Positions 26,720 to 39,008 of a stretch of 64,000 bases of DNA are shown here, piece by piece; position 1 is the first letter of the stretch, and every line of letters starts with the position of its first letter. The DNA comes from Sympetrum striolatum (lineage: Eukaryota; Arthropoda; Insecta; Odonata; Libellulidae). Location: the NCBI GenBank assembly GCA_947579665.1, contig OX388345.1, forward strand, positions 67,509,454 to 67,573,453. Direction: 5' to 3'. Under the pieces are notes generated by a model. That model ran no database searches. It was not told the origin of the DNA and saw only the letters and a list, made by a program, of their open reading frames with translations. Both the position numbers and the translations under genes were made by a program.

Positions 26720-29700
26720 CTGTCCCCTCCTCAGCTCCGTTCCGTCCCGGAACCGGCAGCGCACTCCTGTTGATTCCCGGCTCTCAGACTCCACTCGAGC
26801 GACCCGCCCATCTTCATTGCTACCAACGTACTGAGCCAACCGATTAAAGTGAACCACTTTCGGCTTTCCAGTTGGTAATTTTCTTACTCGGTATATAACG
26901 TCATTAATCCGCTTCTTTACTTCGTAGGGGCCTTCCCAATTTGTCTGTAACTTAGATGACAGACCACGTTTCCTCTGCGGGTTGTACAGCCAAACTTGGT
27001 CTCCTTCTTGATAGCTGCCCTCCTTGGCGTTGAGGTCGTAACGCTCCTTGATGCGGTCACTGGCAATATTCAGCTGGTAGCGCACCTGCTCGTGGATGTC
27101 ATCCATCTTTTTCCACATTCTCGAGACGTAATCCTCTCCTGCCACGTCTTCGCCCGGTCTGGTGCCAAATACCAGGTCGCATGGCAGCTTGAGTTCCCGC
27201 CCGAAGAGAACTTTGGCAGGAGTTTGTCCTGTCGATTCGTGAACGGCTGATCGGTGGGCCATTAGGAAGAACGGTACATGTTCGTCCCAGTCTCGTTGGT
27301 GTGAAGAGACCATTTTCGCCAAATAGCGGTTGAGAGTGCGATTCATTCGTTCCACCATTCCGTCAGACTGGGGGTGAAGGGCTGTGGTCCTTGTCTTCCG
27401 GAGTCCAAGCTTCTCACAGACCCTTTGAAACAGATCACTCTCAAAGTTCCTTCCTTGGTCCGAGTGCAGCTCCAGGGGTACTCCGAACCGGCAAAACATC
27501 TCCTTGACCAACACATCAGCTACCGTCACTGCTTCCTGGTTAGGGAGAGCATACGCCTCTACCCACTTAGTAAAGTAATCCATGGCGACCAGGATGTACT
27601 TATTCCCTTGTTCGGTTACTGGGAATGGTCCTGCAATGTCGATGGCAATTCTTTCGAACGGGCTCCCTACGTTGTACTGTCTCATTGGAGCCTTGGGACG
27701 TTTTTGTGGCCCATTACTGGCGAAGCAGGTGGTACATTTCCTACACCAGTCCTTCACGTCGCCCGAGCAGTTCACCCAGTAGAATCGCTCGCGCACTTTC
27801 TGAAGGGTCTTCTTCATCCCTAAATGTCCGCCAGATGCCTCGTCGTGAAGGTGCCGTAATACTTCCGGGATCTTGCTTGAAGGAACAACCAGCTGCAGCC
27901 TCTGCTCCGTTCCATCCTGGTTCTCCAGTGCCCGTTTTAAAACGCCATCTTCCACCACTAACGAGTCCCATTGCGCCCAATAGCTCTTGAGTTTGGGGGA
28001 GCCTGATGAAATTTCCGGCCATTCCGGACGCTGACCCTTTTCCTTCCAAACCAGAATTTCGTTAAGGACCGGGTCCTTTCTCTGGTCAAGTCGTAACGAA
28101 GGAAGCGTCCATTCTACGGAGACCACGGTAGTTCTACAGACCCTCTCCGACTTTTCTTCGGCTCGATGACAATGAGAGCACTCTAAAGGGCACGGTCTTC
28201 TAGAGAGCGCGTCTGCATTTCCATGACTCTTACCAGGCCGATGTTCGATGTTGAATTCATACTCCTGGAGCCTCTCGATCCAGCGAGCTATCTGTCCTTC
28301 AGGGTTCTTGAACTGAAGGAGCCATTTGAGTGCGGCATGATCGGTTCGCAGTAGAAACTTCCGTCCGTACAGGTATTTGTAGAAATGTTCCACAGACTTA
28401 ACGACGGCTAACAGCTCACGCCTGGTCACGTAATAGTTGCGTTCGGGTTTCGAGAGCGTCTTGCTAAAGTAAGCAATAACCCGCTCCTGCCCGCCTTGGA
28501 TTTGGGACAAGATTCCTCCTATTCCGAAGTTACTTGCGTCCGTATCCACGATAAATTTCTCTCGTTCGTTCGGATATCCAAGGATCGGGGATGTTGTCAA
28601 TGCCTCCTTAAGCTCTACAAAGGCTTCCTGACAGTCCTGACCCCACTCGAATTTCCTGGCCTCCTCGGTGAGTCTTGTCAGTGGTTTCGCAATGTTCGCA
28701 AACCCTTTCACGAACCGTCGGTAATAGGTACACAGTCCCAGGAAACTTCTCAATTGGTGCTTGTCACGGGGTACCGGCCAACCTTTAATGGCCTCTGTCT
28801 TCTCACTGTCGACCGCAATTCCATCTCCGGACACAACGTGTCCCAAAAATTTAACTTGTTGGCGCAAGAAACAGCATTTCTTCGGGCTCAGTTTTAGACC
28901 TGCCTCTCGTAGTCTCTGGAATACGCTGCTCACGTTGTCCAAGTGGTCGTCAAATGATTTTCCCACCACGATAATATCGTCCAGGTACACCAGGCAAGTT
29001 TTTCACGATAGTCCGTTCAAGATGCCTTCCATCAGCCGCTCAAAGGTCGCTGGGGCATTGCACAGCCCGAAGGGCATCACCGTAAACTGCCATAGTCCCG
29101 ATCCGAGCGTAAACGCTGTCTTCTCTTTGTCTTCAGGGGCTAGTTCAACCTGCCAGTATCCACTTTTCAAATCCAGGGTGGAAAATATCTTCGATCCTGC
29201 CAGGGTTTCCAGTGTATCGTCGATTCTTGGTAATGGATAGCTATCCTTCCGTGTGACGTTGTTAAGTTGCCGATAATCCACACAAAATCGTGTCGATCCG
29301 TCCTTTTTCTTTACCAGGACCACTGGAGAGGCCCATGGGCTGTTTGACGCCTCTATGATTCCTTCATCTTTCATCTCCCTAAGGACTCGTTCTGCTTCTT
29401 CGCGTTTCGCCAGTGGCAAGCGTCTAGGCGGTTGACGAATAGGTTTTGCATTCCCTGTGTCGATTTTGTGTCGGACGATGTTGCTTCTCCCTCTTACTCC
29501 TTCGTCCACATCGAACACATCTTGAAATTTAAGGAACAGGTTCCTGATTTGTTCCCTCTGTTTCATACTTCTGCCACTGCTCGTATCCGCTATTAAGCTG
29601 GCTAACTTTGGAGGGATCTTTGTCGAAGAATCGGTCGGTATTGTCCGTATCTGATGCTGAATTGATGACACGGTTGCGCAATTTCCTAATACAGCGCCTC

Positions 29701-31399
29701 TAACCAATTTCACAGGGTGCGAATCGATGTTCATCAATCTGATCGGGACTATATCTTCAGCAGTGATCACTTGCTTCGCCACTAGAATTCCCCGACCGAA
29801 ATGTGCGTCATCATTCTTGGGCTCCAGCATAATGGTTCTTCCGCACTGTGGACTTCCTTCTAACCGCGCCATCACGAATGTTTCCCTCCTAGGATTTATT
29901 ATTGTATCCTCGGAGAGAATTGCACGTATCGAAGCACTTTTTTCAGGATTTAAGATCATTTCTTCGTTGTCCACCCTCAATACTCCGCGCTTCAGATCCA
30001 ATTGGAAACCACAGCTGCCCATGATGTCCATCCCTAGGATCACACAATTTTCTATGTCAGCGACGAGGACACGGTGATCCACGATAGTCGATCCTATTGC
30101 CAGACGAATGTCCATTTCCCCATGCACATTAACCGCAGCGCCCGTAGCCGTTCGTAGTCGCAATTTAGTTGCGACCGCCCTCTTTCTCCCAATAAGATCG
30201 TGCCGTATGATGGTTCTAGTCGCGCCCGTGTCTACCAGCATGGAACAAGGTCTTCCGTCGATTGACCCATCGACACAAACACTTCCGGATCCTGGGTTAA
30301 CGGTTGCCACAATAATTGTATTCTTCGGGGCATGGTAATCCTGGGTCGCCGTTTGCCCCATCTCACCGACCCAATCTAGTTTTCCCGCCGGCGTTGGTTC
30401 CTCTTCGGTCTTCCGGTGCCTGTTGCATTTGCTCATTAGATGCCCCAGTTCACCGCATTTCCAACATCGCGGACGAAACGGCCTACGGCTCTTCGTCTGC
30501 TCCAATACTCGCCGCACTACTTCCTCGATGCTGTCCTCCGTCACCGTTCGCACCCTACTAGGCCCGTGTGATGCTTGTTTGGCGATTTCGAACTCAAGCG
30601 CTATCGCTAACGCATCACTTAATGTCTTCGGACGAGCCATCCTTACTGTTGTTGCTGTTTCGGGATCCTTGAGACCGTCGATAAATACGTCTTTCGACAT
30701 ATCTTCCAGATATTCGGCCGGGCGCGTTGGATAAGACAGGCCAATTAACCGAACTATGGCGCATTCGAATTCTTGAAGGCTTTCGTTGGATCGTTGTTTG
30801 CGGTGCTTCAATTCGATGCGGTAGACCTGCTCCAGGTGTCTGTTACCATATCTCTCCTCCAGACGCTGCACTAGCAGCTCGTAGTCTTTCTTTTCATCGG
30901 CGGTAAGGTTTTGGATGAGGTCTAGGGCATCATCACGTAGCGAACCCTTCAGTGCCGACGCTTTCTCTTCTTTCGTCCAGCTATAGGCTTCCGCTACGTT
31001 TTCAAACGCGCTCAGATATCGCGCGAAGGGAGTTTTGCCATCAAATGTTGGCGTCTGCAACCTGAGTGTTGACCCATCTCTCACGGTTGTTGCACAGGCT
31101 GCATACGCAGGGGCAACTGGCTTCCCCGCCCACTCTTCAATCCGTGCGTTCAAACTGTCCATTTCTTTCCGAAACTTATCGGTTTCCTTTAGTATTTCAT
31201 CTCTGAATTTCACTTCCAGGCTTCGAGCATTATCGTTCATTTTTACCTCTAAGTTTCTCGAATTTTCTAGGAGTTCTTCCCTCAAAGTTCGAGAACTTTC
31301 GGCTATCTTTACCTCCATAATAGAAAGTCCCCTCAAAACGGCAGAAATATTTCCTTCCAACTCGAAAAGGGTGGTATCCGGATCTTCGCCATTTTACAT
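26669..31399 (-). pseudogene. Gag-Pol polyprotein of Ty3/gypsy element with internal TGA
   Basis: A single frame reads from about 31393 to the stop at 26669-26671. Gag begins with a coiled-coil segment and has one CCHC zinc knuckle, CWKCGELGHLMSKC (about residues 299-312 counted from 31360). The protease has DTGATRT (about 377-383). Reverse transcriptase motifs are FCVDYRQLNN, STLDLKSGYWQVEL, MPFGLCNAPATFERLM and YLDDI, followed by RNase H (VDTDASNFGIGGIL, RTDHAALKWLL). Integrase has an HHCC finger and a DDE core seen in IDIAGPFP, HSDQGRNFE and DGMVERMNR. In-frame TGA at 29003-29005 splits RT just before the YLDD box, where a Trp codon is likely in relatives. The probable start ATG at 31397-31399 is followed at once by TAA. 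These are the only clear lesions. Plus-strand open frames across this interval are shadows. Confidence 0.92.
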
Positions 31400-31440
31400 T
31401 CTGACTCTATTGACCTTGCTAATCGAAACAATCACATGAA

Positions 31441-33464
31441 GCCTACTTTGTGTTCCCGCTTTCATACACAATTTATCATTGCGCTATATGTGCAGGAGCA
31501 TGTCAGAGAAATACAATTTTAGGATGAGATTCCTTTTAGGATCATAAGGTTTTTAATCTTGTTAAATTAGTACTTGGGATATCTATCTAGCAGTCCTTTG
31601 ATTCTTATAATTTAATTTAATTAATACGCATATTAGTTTAGCATTGGTTACTATGGGTTACAGATAAGGTATATTGAATATGGTAAAGCGTAAGCTCACT
31701 TGAAAATGCTGACTCGCCGGCGAAACTAGTCGTTTTTTAAATGCGTTTCTGTGGAAGATTACAAAGTTTTATCATTTCATAGTTTCAGATAAGGTATTTA
31801 TAAGGAATTGTCGAGAAAATGTTTATTTAGAATCAGCTTCTTTGTGGATATCTTGAATTTCAAACTTACTCAAAATTTTACAAACTTCCTCAAACAGTCT
31901 AAAAATCCTCACAATCAGTGGTTCATTCTTCTATTGCTCTATGGCTTTAGATCTTTTCATGCTTCTTAGGATTAGAAATCTTTTGGAAGCAGCAATAACA
32001 GTGAATAATGTATTACCGTGATTTTAACCTGAGAACTTCTTGCTTTAAGATACTTAGACACATGATTTGTAATTTTTAATTAATTGTTGCCTTAGGAGAT
32101 TTACTTATTTGTTTTACTTGTAAGTAGCTAGAGACCAGTATAGCTAGAATCGAATGTAGATACTTAAAGGTGAATAAGCCCTAATTCCACCACAAAGTTT
32201 AATTGACTGATGGAACGCTAATGTACAGATCTCTTTTCGCTGACGAGGATAGAAAGAAAGCATAATTCTTGTATTCTTAAGTTCTGAGATTGGCTTTCAT
32301 TTAAATTTTTCATTGGTTGATAAGATATGTAATAGATGAAATATAGTATTTTTGATCTGTAACTCAGGGCATTACTTTGGTTTTAAACCACATTAGATAT
32401 TAATTACAGTCAAGTAGTTTATATTCTTGTCTCTTCAACCATTTTAATTTTCAATTGATTTTTTGCCTTGAAGTTCTCTCTGAACTTTGAGGTAATTCTT
32501 GTATATCTTAAAATCATGATGGCAGGTGGTTTGATTAATATACTTACAGAGCAAGGTCATGTTCATATATTATCAAGATTAGAACTGATAGGAAGAAGGT
32601 GTAATTCTGGGATTTTTAAATTCTGAGAATGTTTTTCACATCAATTCTTCTTTTGTAGATACGAAATATGATAGATTAAGTACAGTATTTCAGTTCTTAA
32701 ACCCAATCCATAACATGTTAGATATTCGTTATAGTAATGTAGTTTGCGATTAGTTTCCCCATTCATTCACACATGCAATTGATATTTTTTGACATCCTTT
32801 TTCTCAATTCTTTTAGGTACTTCGAATCTATTTTGTTGTGATTATGATGCTTTGGATATGATATTGACTTACAGCTCAATTTCATGTTCAATTCCGAGAT
32901 TAGAATTGAGTCTTCATTAACCATTTATTTTCTTACTGTGAACATTTTATAGATGTAAAAGTTCAATTGCTCGGCAAACTCAGCTTCTTGTTGATTACAT
33001 TACTTCTAAAATGCGTTTTATTTCCATCATGATAATGCAGTTTGCATCATGGTCTGATCTTATTTGCAATTGAAAATGTTTCTCTACATTTTTTTCATCA
33101 TTTTACTGAATTACTTATGACATGATAAAACTTGATTTGATTAACTAGCTAAAAGTTCAATGTCATGTTTGATTTCAAGATTAGAATCGTTTATAAATGA
33201 GAACCTTGGGAAGTCATGTTCGTTCATTCTCAGAACACTCTGAAATTAAGACCTTCCATTAAGTTTGCGCAAAGCCCTCTACTTAATATATTAAACGTAT
33301 CATAACCTATTGGTAGGACATTAGTCAATTAATTTTGGGCAAAAGAAAAGGGAAGTATAGGAGAAATCTTGATCAGAGTATTCATAGAATATGAGCATCT
33401 CTCATTCTAATAAAATTTTCATTCTAGAAGGAATATTAGCATTTGTAATTTGGGTGAGTGTAAT
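31441..33464. repeat. Old diverged tandem repeats, roughly 280-330 bp period
   Basis: No gene. Between about 32.3 and 33.2 kb, similar blocks recur: a stretch with TTGATTAATATACTTACAGA...ATCAAGATTAGAACTG near 32535-32590, a relative ending CCGAGATTAGAATTGAG near 32905, and another ending TCAAGATTAGAATCG near 33190. Copies are strongly diverged and the period drifts. A short Penelope-like terminal fragment lies at 31709-31780. Confidence 0.5.
31709..31780 (+). repeat. Penelope-like terminal fragment with GAAACTAGTCG motif
   Basis: Reads CTGACTCGCCGGCGAAACTA then GTCGTTTT and about 25 bp later TCTGTGGAAGATTACAAAG, the same motif order as the right arm of the fold-back at 10263-10363. The GCC/GGC pair before GAAAC would form a short hairpin. 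No coding sequence nearby belongs to it. Confidence 0.45.
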
Positions 33465-36120
33465 GATTATAGCTCTTTAAATATTTTTAAGCAAGCTTTG
33501 CAAGTTTAGGTAAAGATTAATGCTAAGTTTTGTGCATCCTAGGAGTTTAGTACAGATTATAACTCTTTAAATGTTTTAAAAAAGCTGTGAAATTTTAGTT
33601 AAATGTAGTGGAGGTTAGTGTACAGATTATTGCTCTTTTCATATCTACTAAACAATCTTTGAAATTTTTTGTAAACATCTTAAATGCTGTGAATCTCAGG
33701 AGGTCAATGTAAATATTATTGCTCTTTTTAAATTTTTGAAATAAGCTGTGAGATTGTAGGTAAACATTAGCGCTAAATATTTTTCAACCTAGGAAGTTAG
33801 TGGGCCAGTGGCGCAGCCAGGATTTACCAATGGGGGGGGTCTGAGGAAACGAAAAATGCCTACTTTACAGGGGCTAGTATATTCATGCCCGCTACTTACT
33901 ACAATATATCTCAATTCTTTCAAAAACTAAATACATTCAAAACTAGAGGAGTTTAACGCTTATGTGGCCAACTTATTACACTTTGCAAGATAGTAGTTTA
34001 CATAAGCGAACAATTGGAAACTTAACAAGTTTGTTGTTTGGATTTCTGGTTTGGATACGTCCAATATCTATTAAAAACTCATTTTTTCTATGCTGAAGCT
34101 TTTTAGTGATTTAGATATAAACTTTCCGAGTCTTCGAGAGCTCTTTCTTCCTAGAGGTTGCAAAGCGTGGGAAGGAAAAAAATATCTACGGTTATTTGGC
34201 AAGCGATATAAAACGTAACATCCACTCATTTGTTCCCCCACATTGGCGCGCCCATGCTTATTTCATTATCTTTCGTTATTTGACTATATCATCAGCAGAT
34301 TTTGGAATTTAATTGAAATATCGCCTGTCAAGAAAACGCCATCAAGCTATAAAAATTATGATATGAAGTATATATACAGCTTATTGCACAAGGTTTGTAT
34401 AAGAAACAAAAAATCATTTATATCAGATGTAATTTTCTGCCAGGCTTACAATTAAGCCTGATTTCGTTATTTATGTATTAGCAATGTATTTCATTGAATG
34501 CGTCTCATACCGAAAATTAAAAATTCGGCTGCATTAAAAAATACAGTAGACTCTTGATTATAGTCGATATTATAATTGAACTTGCAGTATTAAAGTCACA
34601 TACCAAGGTGAAAAAAATGAAGACGTCAACTTACAATTATTTAGACTAAGTAATAGGTGGTTTAACCAGCAAAGAGCTGATGCAAACCCAGTCTTACGCA
34701 CTGATTGTTCAAAGAAAACAAATATTTTCCATGAATTGAAATTTTGAATGGGCATTGCATGACCAAGCGGTTAACAGGATAAGTCATGCATTTCGTGGGA
34801 TTCTATCACCAGAGAAAAAATTGGCTGCATTGAAAATGAAGCTGAAGAATTTAATTCACAGTTTTAACAGTTTATCAAGTTTAATTCAAGTCATCAAGTC
34901 ACAGTTCCGATAAATATGTGCGTAACTTACGCGCACAATACCTTTCAGCTGACAGATTTGCTTCGAAAATGGTATATTATTAATAATATCATCGCAGATT
35001 AATTTTTACTGAAATCTTTCATTGCTCCAATACTTTTTCAAATGTTTACGGAAATTCGGTTAGCGAAAATGTTTATTAAATATACATCAAATTAACAGGC
35101 AATCATAAAATAAAGATCAGTATATTTTCTATCATCCCGAGTAATGAAGAGTCAACTGTGTGCAGACTTTTAATCGTCTAGAATGCTTAATAAAGGAAAA
35201 AGTAGCTTTTCAATTGTCGCTAAACTCATCTTGAGATGTGTCCTCTGATAACAGCCCTAAAATAAAAAAAATACTAATTTATGCATCTAATAATGGTTAT
35301 TTCACAAAAAAACACATAGCCATTAACTTAAGTTTTTTCCGATAGCGGCCTCGAGCTGTTAGCGGACTGTAAAAAGAATTTTTGGATGTCCATCTGAATG
35401 AAATCCAAACTAAACTCTCCTTCGAACTGTTGTGAATTTTTCGAAAGCACTACTCACGAGCCTATCTTTGAATTTACACCCTTGAAACAGTCACAAGCAA
35501 AAGATCTAACTGAGCGTTTTATCAATCTGTTTGTTTCTCAAACGTAATCTTAATCTCTGTTTTCAGGGTGCAAGTTTAGAATTACTTCTCGAATGTTCCC
35601 TTGTATTTTTTCGAGGAGTAAACAAATCAGCACTTTCGAATTTTTCTCATGGCAATCTTATGGTGTGAGTCATCTAACTAAAGGATAGGCTTAAGAAGTG
35701 CACGCGTTGAACATTGTGTGCGAAACACTCGTATCATTGTGATCGATAGCATCGATGCCCCATTGATATCGGTGTCTACTCTGCTACCGAAAGCATCACC
35801 TTAACTGAAATCGGAGCCATATTTACGGGTACGCGAAGCTTTCGCTGAATTTATCAAGCAAACACATGACAAGCAGTGTATCTGTATGATTTGCGTGATA
35901 ACTCCCCCTCAGCGAGGGGGGGGTTTTGTACTCTTCAGCAGAAATAAAAGTACAAAGCTAGTCATAGGACTTGACTCTTGGGGGGGGTTTGAACCCCTAA
36001 AACCCCCCCCTCGCTGCGCCACTGTAGTGGGCAGATTGTAGGACTTATGAATTCTTTTAAACTAAGCTTTGAGATTGTATGTAAACATTAACACTGAGTG
36101 TTATGCGCTCTAGGGATTTG
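33465..36120. repeat. Diverged 70-90-bp tandem repeat, split by the hAT insertion
   Basis: Units beginning GATTATAGCTCTTTAAAT recur at about 33465, 33555, 33625 and 33713, each with an AAGCTxTGxAA-type middle and an AGGAxxTTAGTG-type end. The fifth unit resumes at 36034, directly after the hAT element and its target duplication, which reconstructs the empty site and confirms the insertion. Confidence 0.65.
33806..36024. mobile_element. Complete non-autonomous hAT element with 8-bp target duplication
   Basis: Ends CAGTGGCGCAGC (33806) and its reverse complement GCTGCGCCACTG (36013-36024). The element is flanked by exact 8-bp repeats TAGTGGGC at 33798-33805 and 36025-36032, the hallmark of hAT insertion. 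Length 2219 bp. Both ends carry G/C homopolymer tracts just inside the terminal repeats. No transposase sequence is recognised inside; the open frames at 34243-34455 and 34570-34755 have no domains. A truncated relative lies at 20406-20917. Confidence 0.9.
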
Positions 36121-36211
36121 CTGTTTCCAAAACATTTCTGATTTTCATTTGTGTAATACGTTTGTGAATTTTACTCTTCTCTATAATTTTTTTCAGTTGG
36201 AAATGTTCTTA

Positions 36212-36364
36212 AGTCATGAGTATGGTATGGTATTTGCCTAGTCAACCTGTTACATTATTGATGGATTTGCATTTTGACCCTTGCTCTAAATCTGAGCGCG
36301 GGTCAAAGTGCAAATCCATTAATAATGTAAAAGGTTGACTAGGCAAATACTACAACTCATGACT
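36212..36364. mobile_element. Palindromic MITE, 153 bp, TTA target duplication
   Basis: Nearly the whole element is an inverted repeat: arms about 36212-36280 and 36300-36364, with a 19-bp loop. Outer ends read AGTCATGAG/CTCATGACT and are flanked by TTA at 36209-36211 and 36365-36367. A 3-bp TWA duplication is typical of PIF/Harbinger-mobilised elements; the class assignment is inferred from that alone. Confidence 0.75.
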
Positions 36365-36367
36365 TTA

Positions 36368-37956
36368 GATTAATTTCAGCTATTTCAAATTATTGAGTCC
36401 AAAGAGGTATTTTCTTACAACTTGCTTTTTGCTTCTTAAAGTAATTGCACCAATGTTTTTGCCTGTTTTCCTAATTTTAAAAGTTTTTTCGTGGCTTTAA
36501 GCCATCTATTCAAATGTACGCAAAGAGTGCTATGGATATGTGTTCATATGACATTCCTCTGCCTTCATGATTCCAATTACAACGAATGTTATAGCGGCAC
36601 TGTTTATAACCTCCATGGGGCAATGCTTCGTAGAAGGGTATTGGACGTCCGTGGAATATCCGCTTTTAAGCAGCTATTATTAGTTACGTATTTGAAATCG
36701 TACAATCTGATCATAATAGTGAAATTAAAGTTTCAGATTCAGAATTCAATAATGTTAAATTTAATATAAATTTGCTACTATCCTATGTGTGGCTCAAGCA
36801 ATTTGATTTTCAAGTAAATGAAATACAATGAGACGTATTAAATTGAATTGAAGGTTGGCATCTTTAAATCAATTTCGAAACGAATGCTCTAAAACAGTCT
36901 TTGGCAACATTAAATAACCGTATAGGATCAAATCTAAGCTTAAAGGTATGCCAAGAGAGGATAGCTTTGTATTTTGCGTAATGAGGAGAATCATGGTGAC
37001 AATCCAGCTAAGGATATCCTCTACTCAGTTCATCTTCATGAATTTTGTATTTTTTAGAATCTCAAAGGATCACTCTCATGTGCAAGATTCCTCTCGTAGA
37101 GGCACAATTGTTGCGATAATAAATATTTTGTTCTACTAAAGTTATTATTTAAACGTAAAGATATTTAATCGATCTCTGAGTATCATAAAGTTCAAGTATT
37201 GAGTTATTAATGAACATCGATAACTTGAATTCGCAGTCGAAGCCAGAAGACCTAGGGTATTTGTTATGTTTTGTCCATAAATATTCCTGTGGATTTTTCT
37301 CTGATTTAATTGGATGATTTATAATAAAAAATATTTATTATTCCATTAATTCTAATCATTTGGTATGCTGGCATAAGAAATGCGTTTTAGAAACGGAGTG
37401 TTATCTGGTATTATTTGTATATTTGTATACTTTTATATTAAAGTATGCTTAAAATTTTACTTCGGAGACGAGAAATGTCTCATAAGTATAATTATGCTTC
37501 AGATACGCGACAATAAGTGTTTATATAAATTTATCATCTACAAACATGGATGGAATAGGCTTTTGAGATCACCTTACTTGTGTGTAAAATAAGTAAACAA
37601 CAAAAGAGTACATTCAGAACGCGTATTGAGGAGATCAAAATTTTTATGAAGTAACAAAAACTAATTAATCGACAAACGAAGTTTAATATCTTGTTTTTGG
37701 CTTCGAAACATAGTATGAGGTGATAAATCATGTTGTGTTTTGCAGAATTAAGATTTTTACACAGGGTATTTTTTGTTTTTTAAGTATTGAGCTTAAAACG
37801 ATATCGATTTGATTATTCATTACTTAAAACCATGGCTAGTACTATAATATTAGGAAAATATTGAAAAATTATTGAGGTTTTGTTTAGCAATAAATGTCAT
37901 TAACGCAGTGCTTATTAAATAAATTTTGAAATAATTTAATCTTTCTTACTTCGCAG
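36368..37956. other. No gene recognised
   Basis: AT-rich DNA with short open frames only. No recognisable protein, RNA or element ends. Confidence 0.5.
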
Positions 37957-38055
37957 ACATTGCTGAAGTTATTTCTTCGTTGACTTCTTTTACCGAAGGG
38001 AGTGGTATATTCTGGACTAAGCAAGTAACCAAAGGCTTCTCAGGTTACTGCATAG
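37957..38055 (+). CDS. Candidate internal exon of an unidentified gene
   Basis: A 99-bp stretch bounded by a strong acceptor (CTTTCTTACTTCGCAG) and a consensus donor (ATAG|GTAAGT). It is open in only one frame, reading IAEVISSLTSFTEGSGIFWT and then KQVTKGFSGYCIG, with phases that match at both ends (the exon length is a multiple of three). The next possible acceptor in a compatible phase is TATTTTTTAG at about 38987, leading into the proline-rich repeat. I do not recognise the peptide. It could be a real exon, an exon of a dead gene, or chance. Confidence 0.3.
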
Positions 38056-39008
38056 GTAAGTGTAAATGAAGTCCTTTTTCACCTTGTAAGGATCGTAATT
38101 CATAGTTAGGGGCTATGACAGATTTCGGTTCCATTTTCAACAATTCAGGCAATTTCGAACAGCAAATGATATAACTTTGCTTTTAATATTTCTTTACTTT
38201 GAAGCCAAAGATTCTTTGTAATACTAGTGCGTGGATTTTGCAATTTTAAGACAAGTGTTGGAACACAATGCAAAATACGGACATATTAATTCTATACTCC
38301 ATATCTAGTAGACCAAATAAATTTACCTCCCAAGAATTCTTTTACATATCATGTACGAGTATTAATAAGATATTTCGTGAAAAACTTTTTATCTTCTTAA
38401 GTTCCTCACCTTTCAGAAATTAACCGAAAACTATCTGCAATGCATTTATAAAATTTTCATTCAGGCGAAACACTTCTATAAAAATTCTTTAAGATAAAAG
38501 GGATCCTTCTTTCATATAATTTGTCGATTTATCTGGAGACACTCCGTATTTGTGTCTGATGAACCATATTTTTCTTTTCCTTGTTACGTTACTCCAAAAA
38601 AAGCAATATTTTATGATATGGCTGTAAATATGTTTCAAATATTAATGTAAAATTGAATTACTCCCTCGATACATGCAAAAGTATTTAAATACTAGCAAAA
38701 TGGGAATAGGTAAATATTTTGAGGAAATCGTGAAAATAGGAAACACTAAATAATTCAAAGCTTTGATCAGTAAAACACACTTCAAATCCTGGTCAAAGCA
38801 TTACTATCAAAATCTTCCTTTTGTTGAGTGCTTTAAGTCCTTGCTAGCTAACTTTCAAGCAATCACTGTCTGTCTGGTTTTGTATGAAAGTTTGACAGAA
38901 GACAAGAATGTGATTTCATATCCACGCTCAATTGGCCACTCTAATTGCCTCAGCAAAAAACGAACAAAAGCAATTTTCTATTTTTTAGATTGTTTTGTCA
39001 ATGCTTCT
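38056..39008. other. No confirmed gene
   Basis: AT-rich. An open frame from 38763 runs into the minisatellite, but its first 75 codons show no domain and it is better explained as chance plus repeat. Confidence 0.4.

Larger units (their letters stand above)
26555..31440 (-). mobile_element. Ty3/gypsy LTR retrotransposon, 5' LTR not found
   Basis: One element on the minus strand: Gag-Pol reading frame plus a 165-bp 3' LTR at 26555-26719. The LTR reads TGTAATGAATACC...AAACGTTACA on the element's strand, has a polyadenylation signal, and is preceded by a purine tract GAGGAGGGGACA that would prime plus-strand synthesis. No copy of the LTR can be found in the several hundred bases beyond the gag start, so the 5' LTR and primer-binding site appear lost. 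The right boundary is uncertain (31399-31500). The coding part has few lesions, so the insertion looks young despite the missing LTR. Confidence 0.85.

Noticed and set aside
26996..27990. Plus-strand open frames of 66-149 codons across the gypsy pol region
   Set aside because: They are antisense shadows of the well-supported integrase/RNase H frame; they have no homology or start context.
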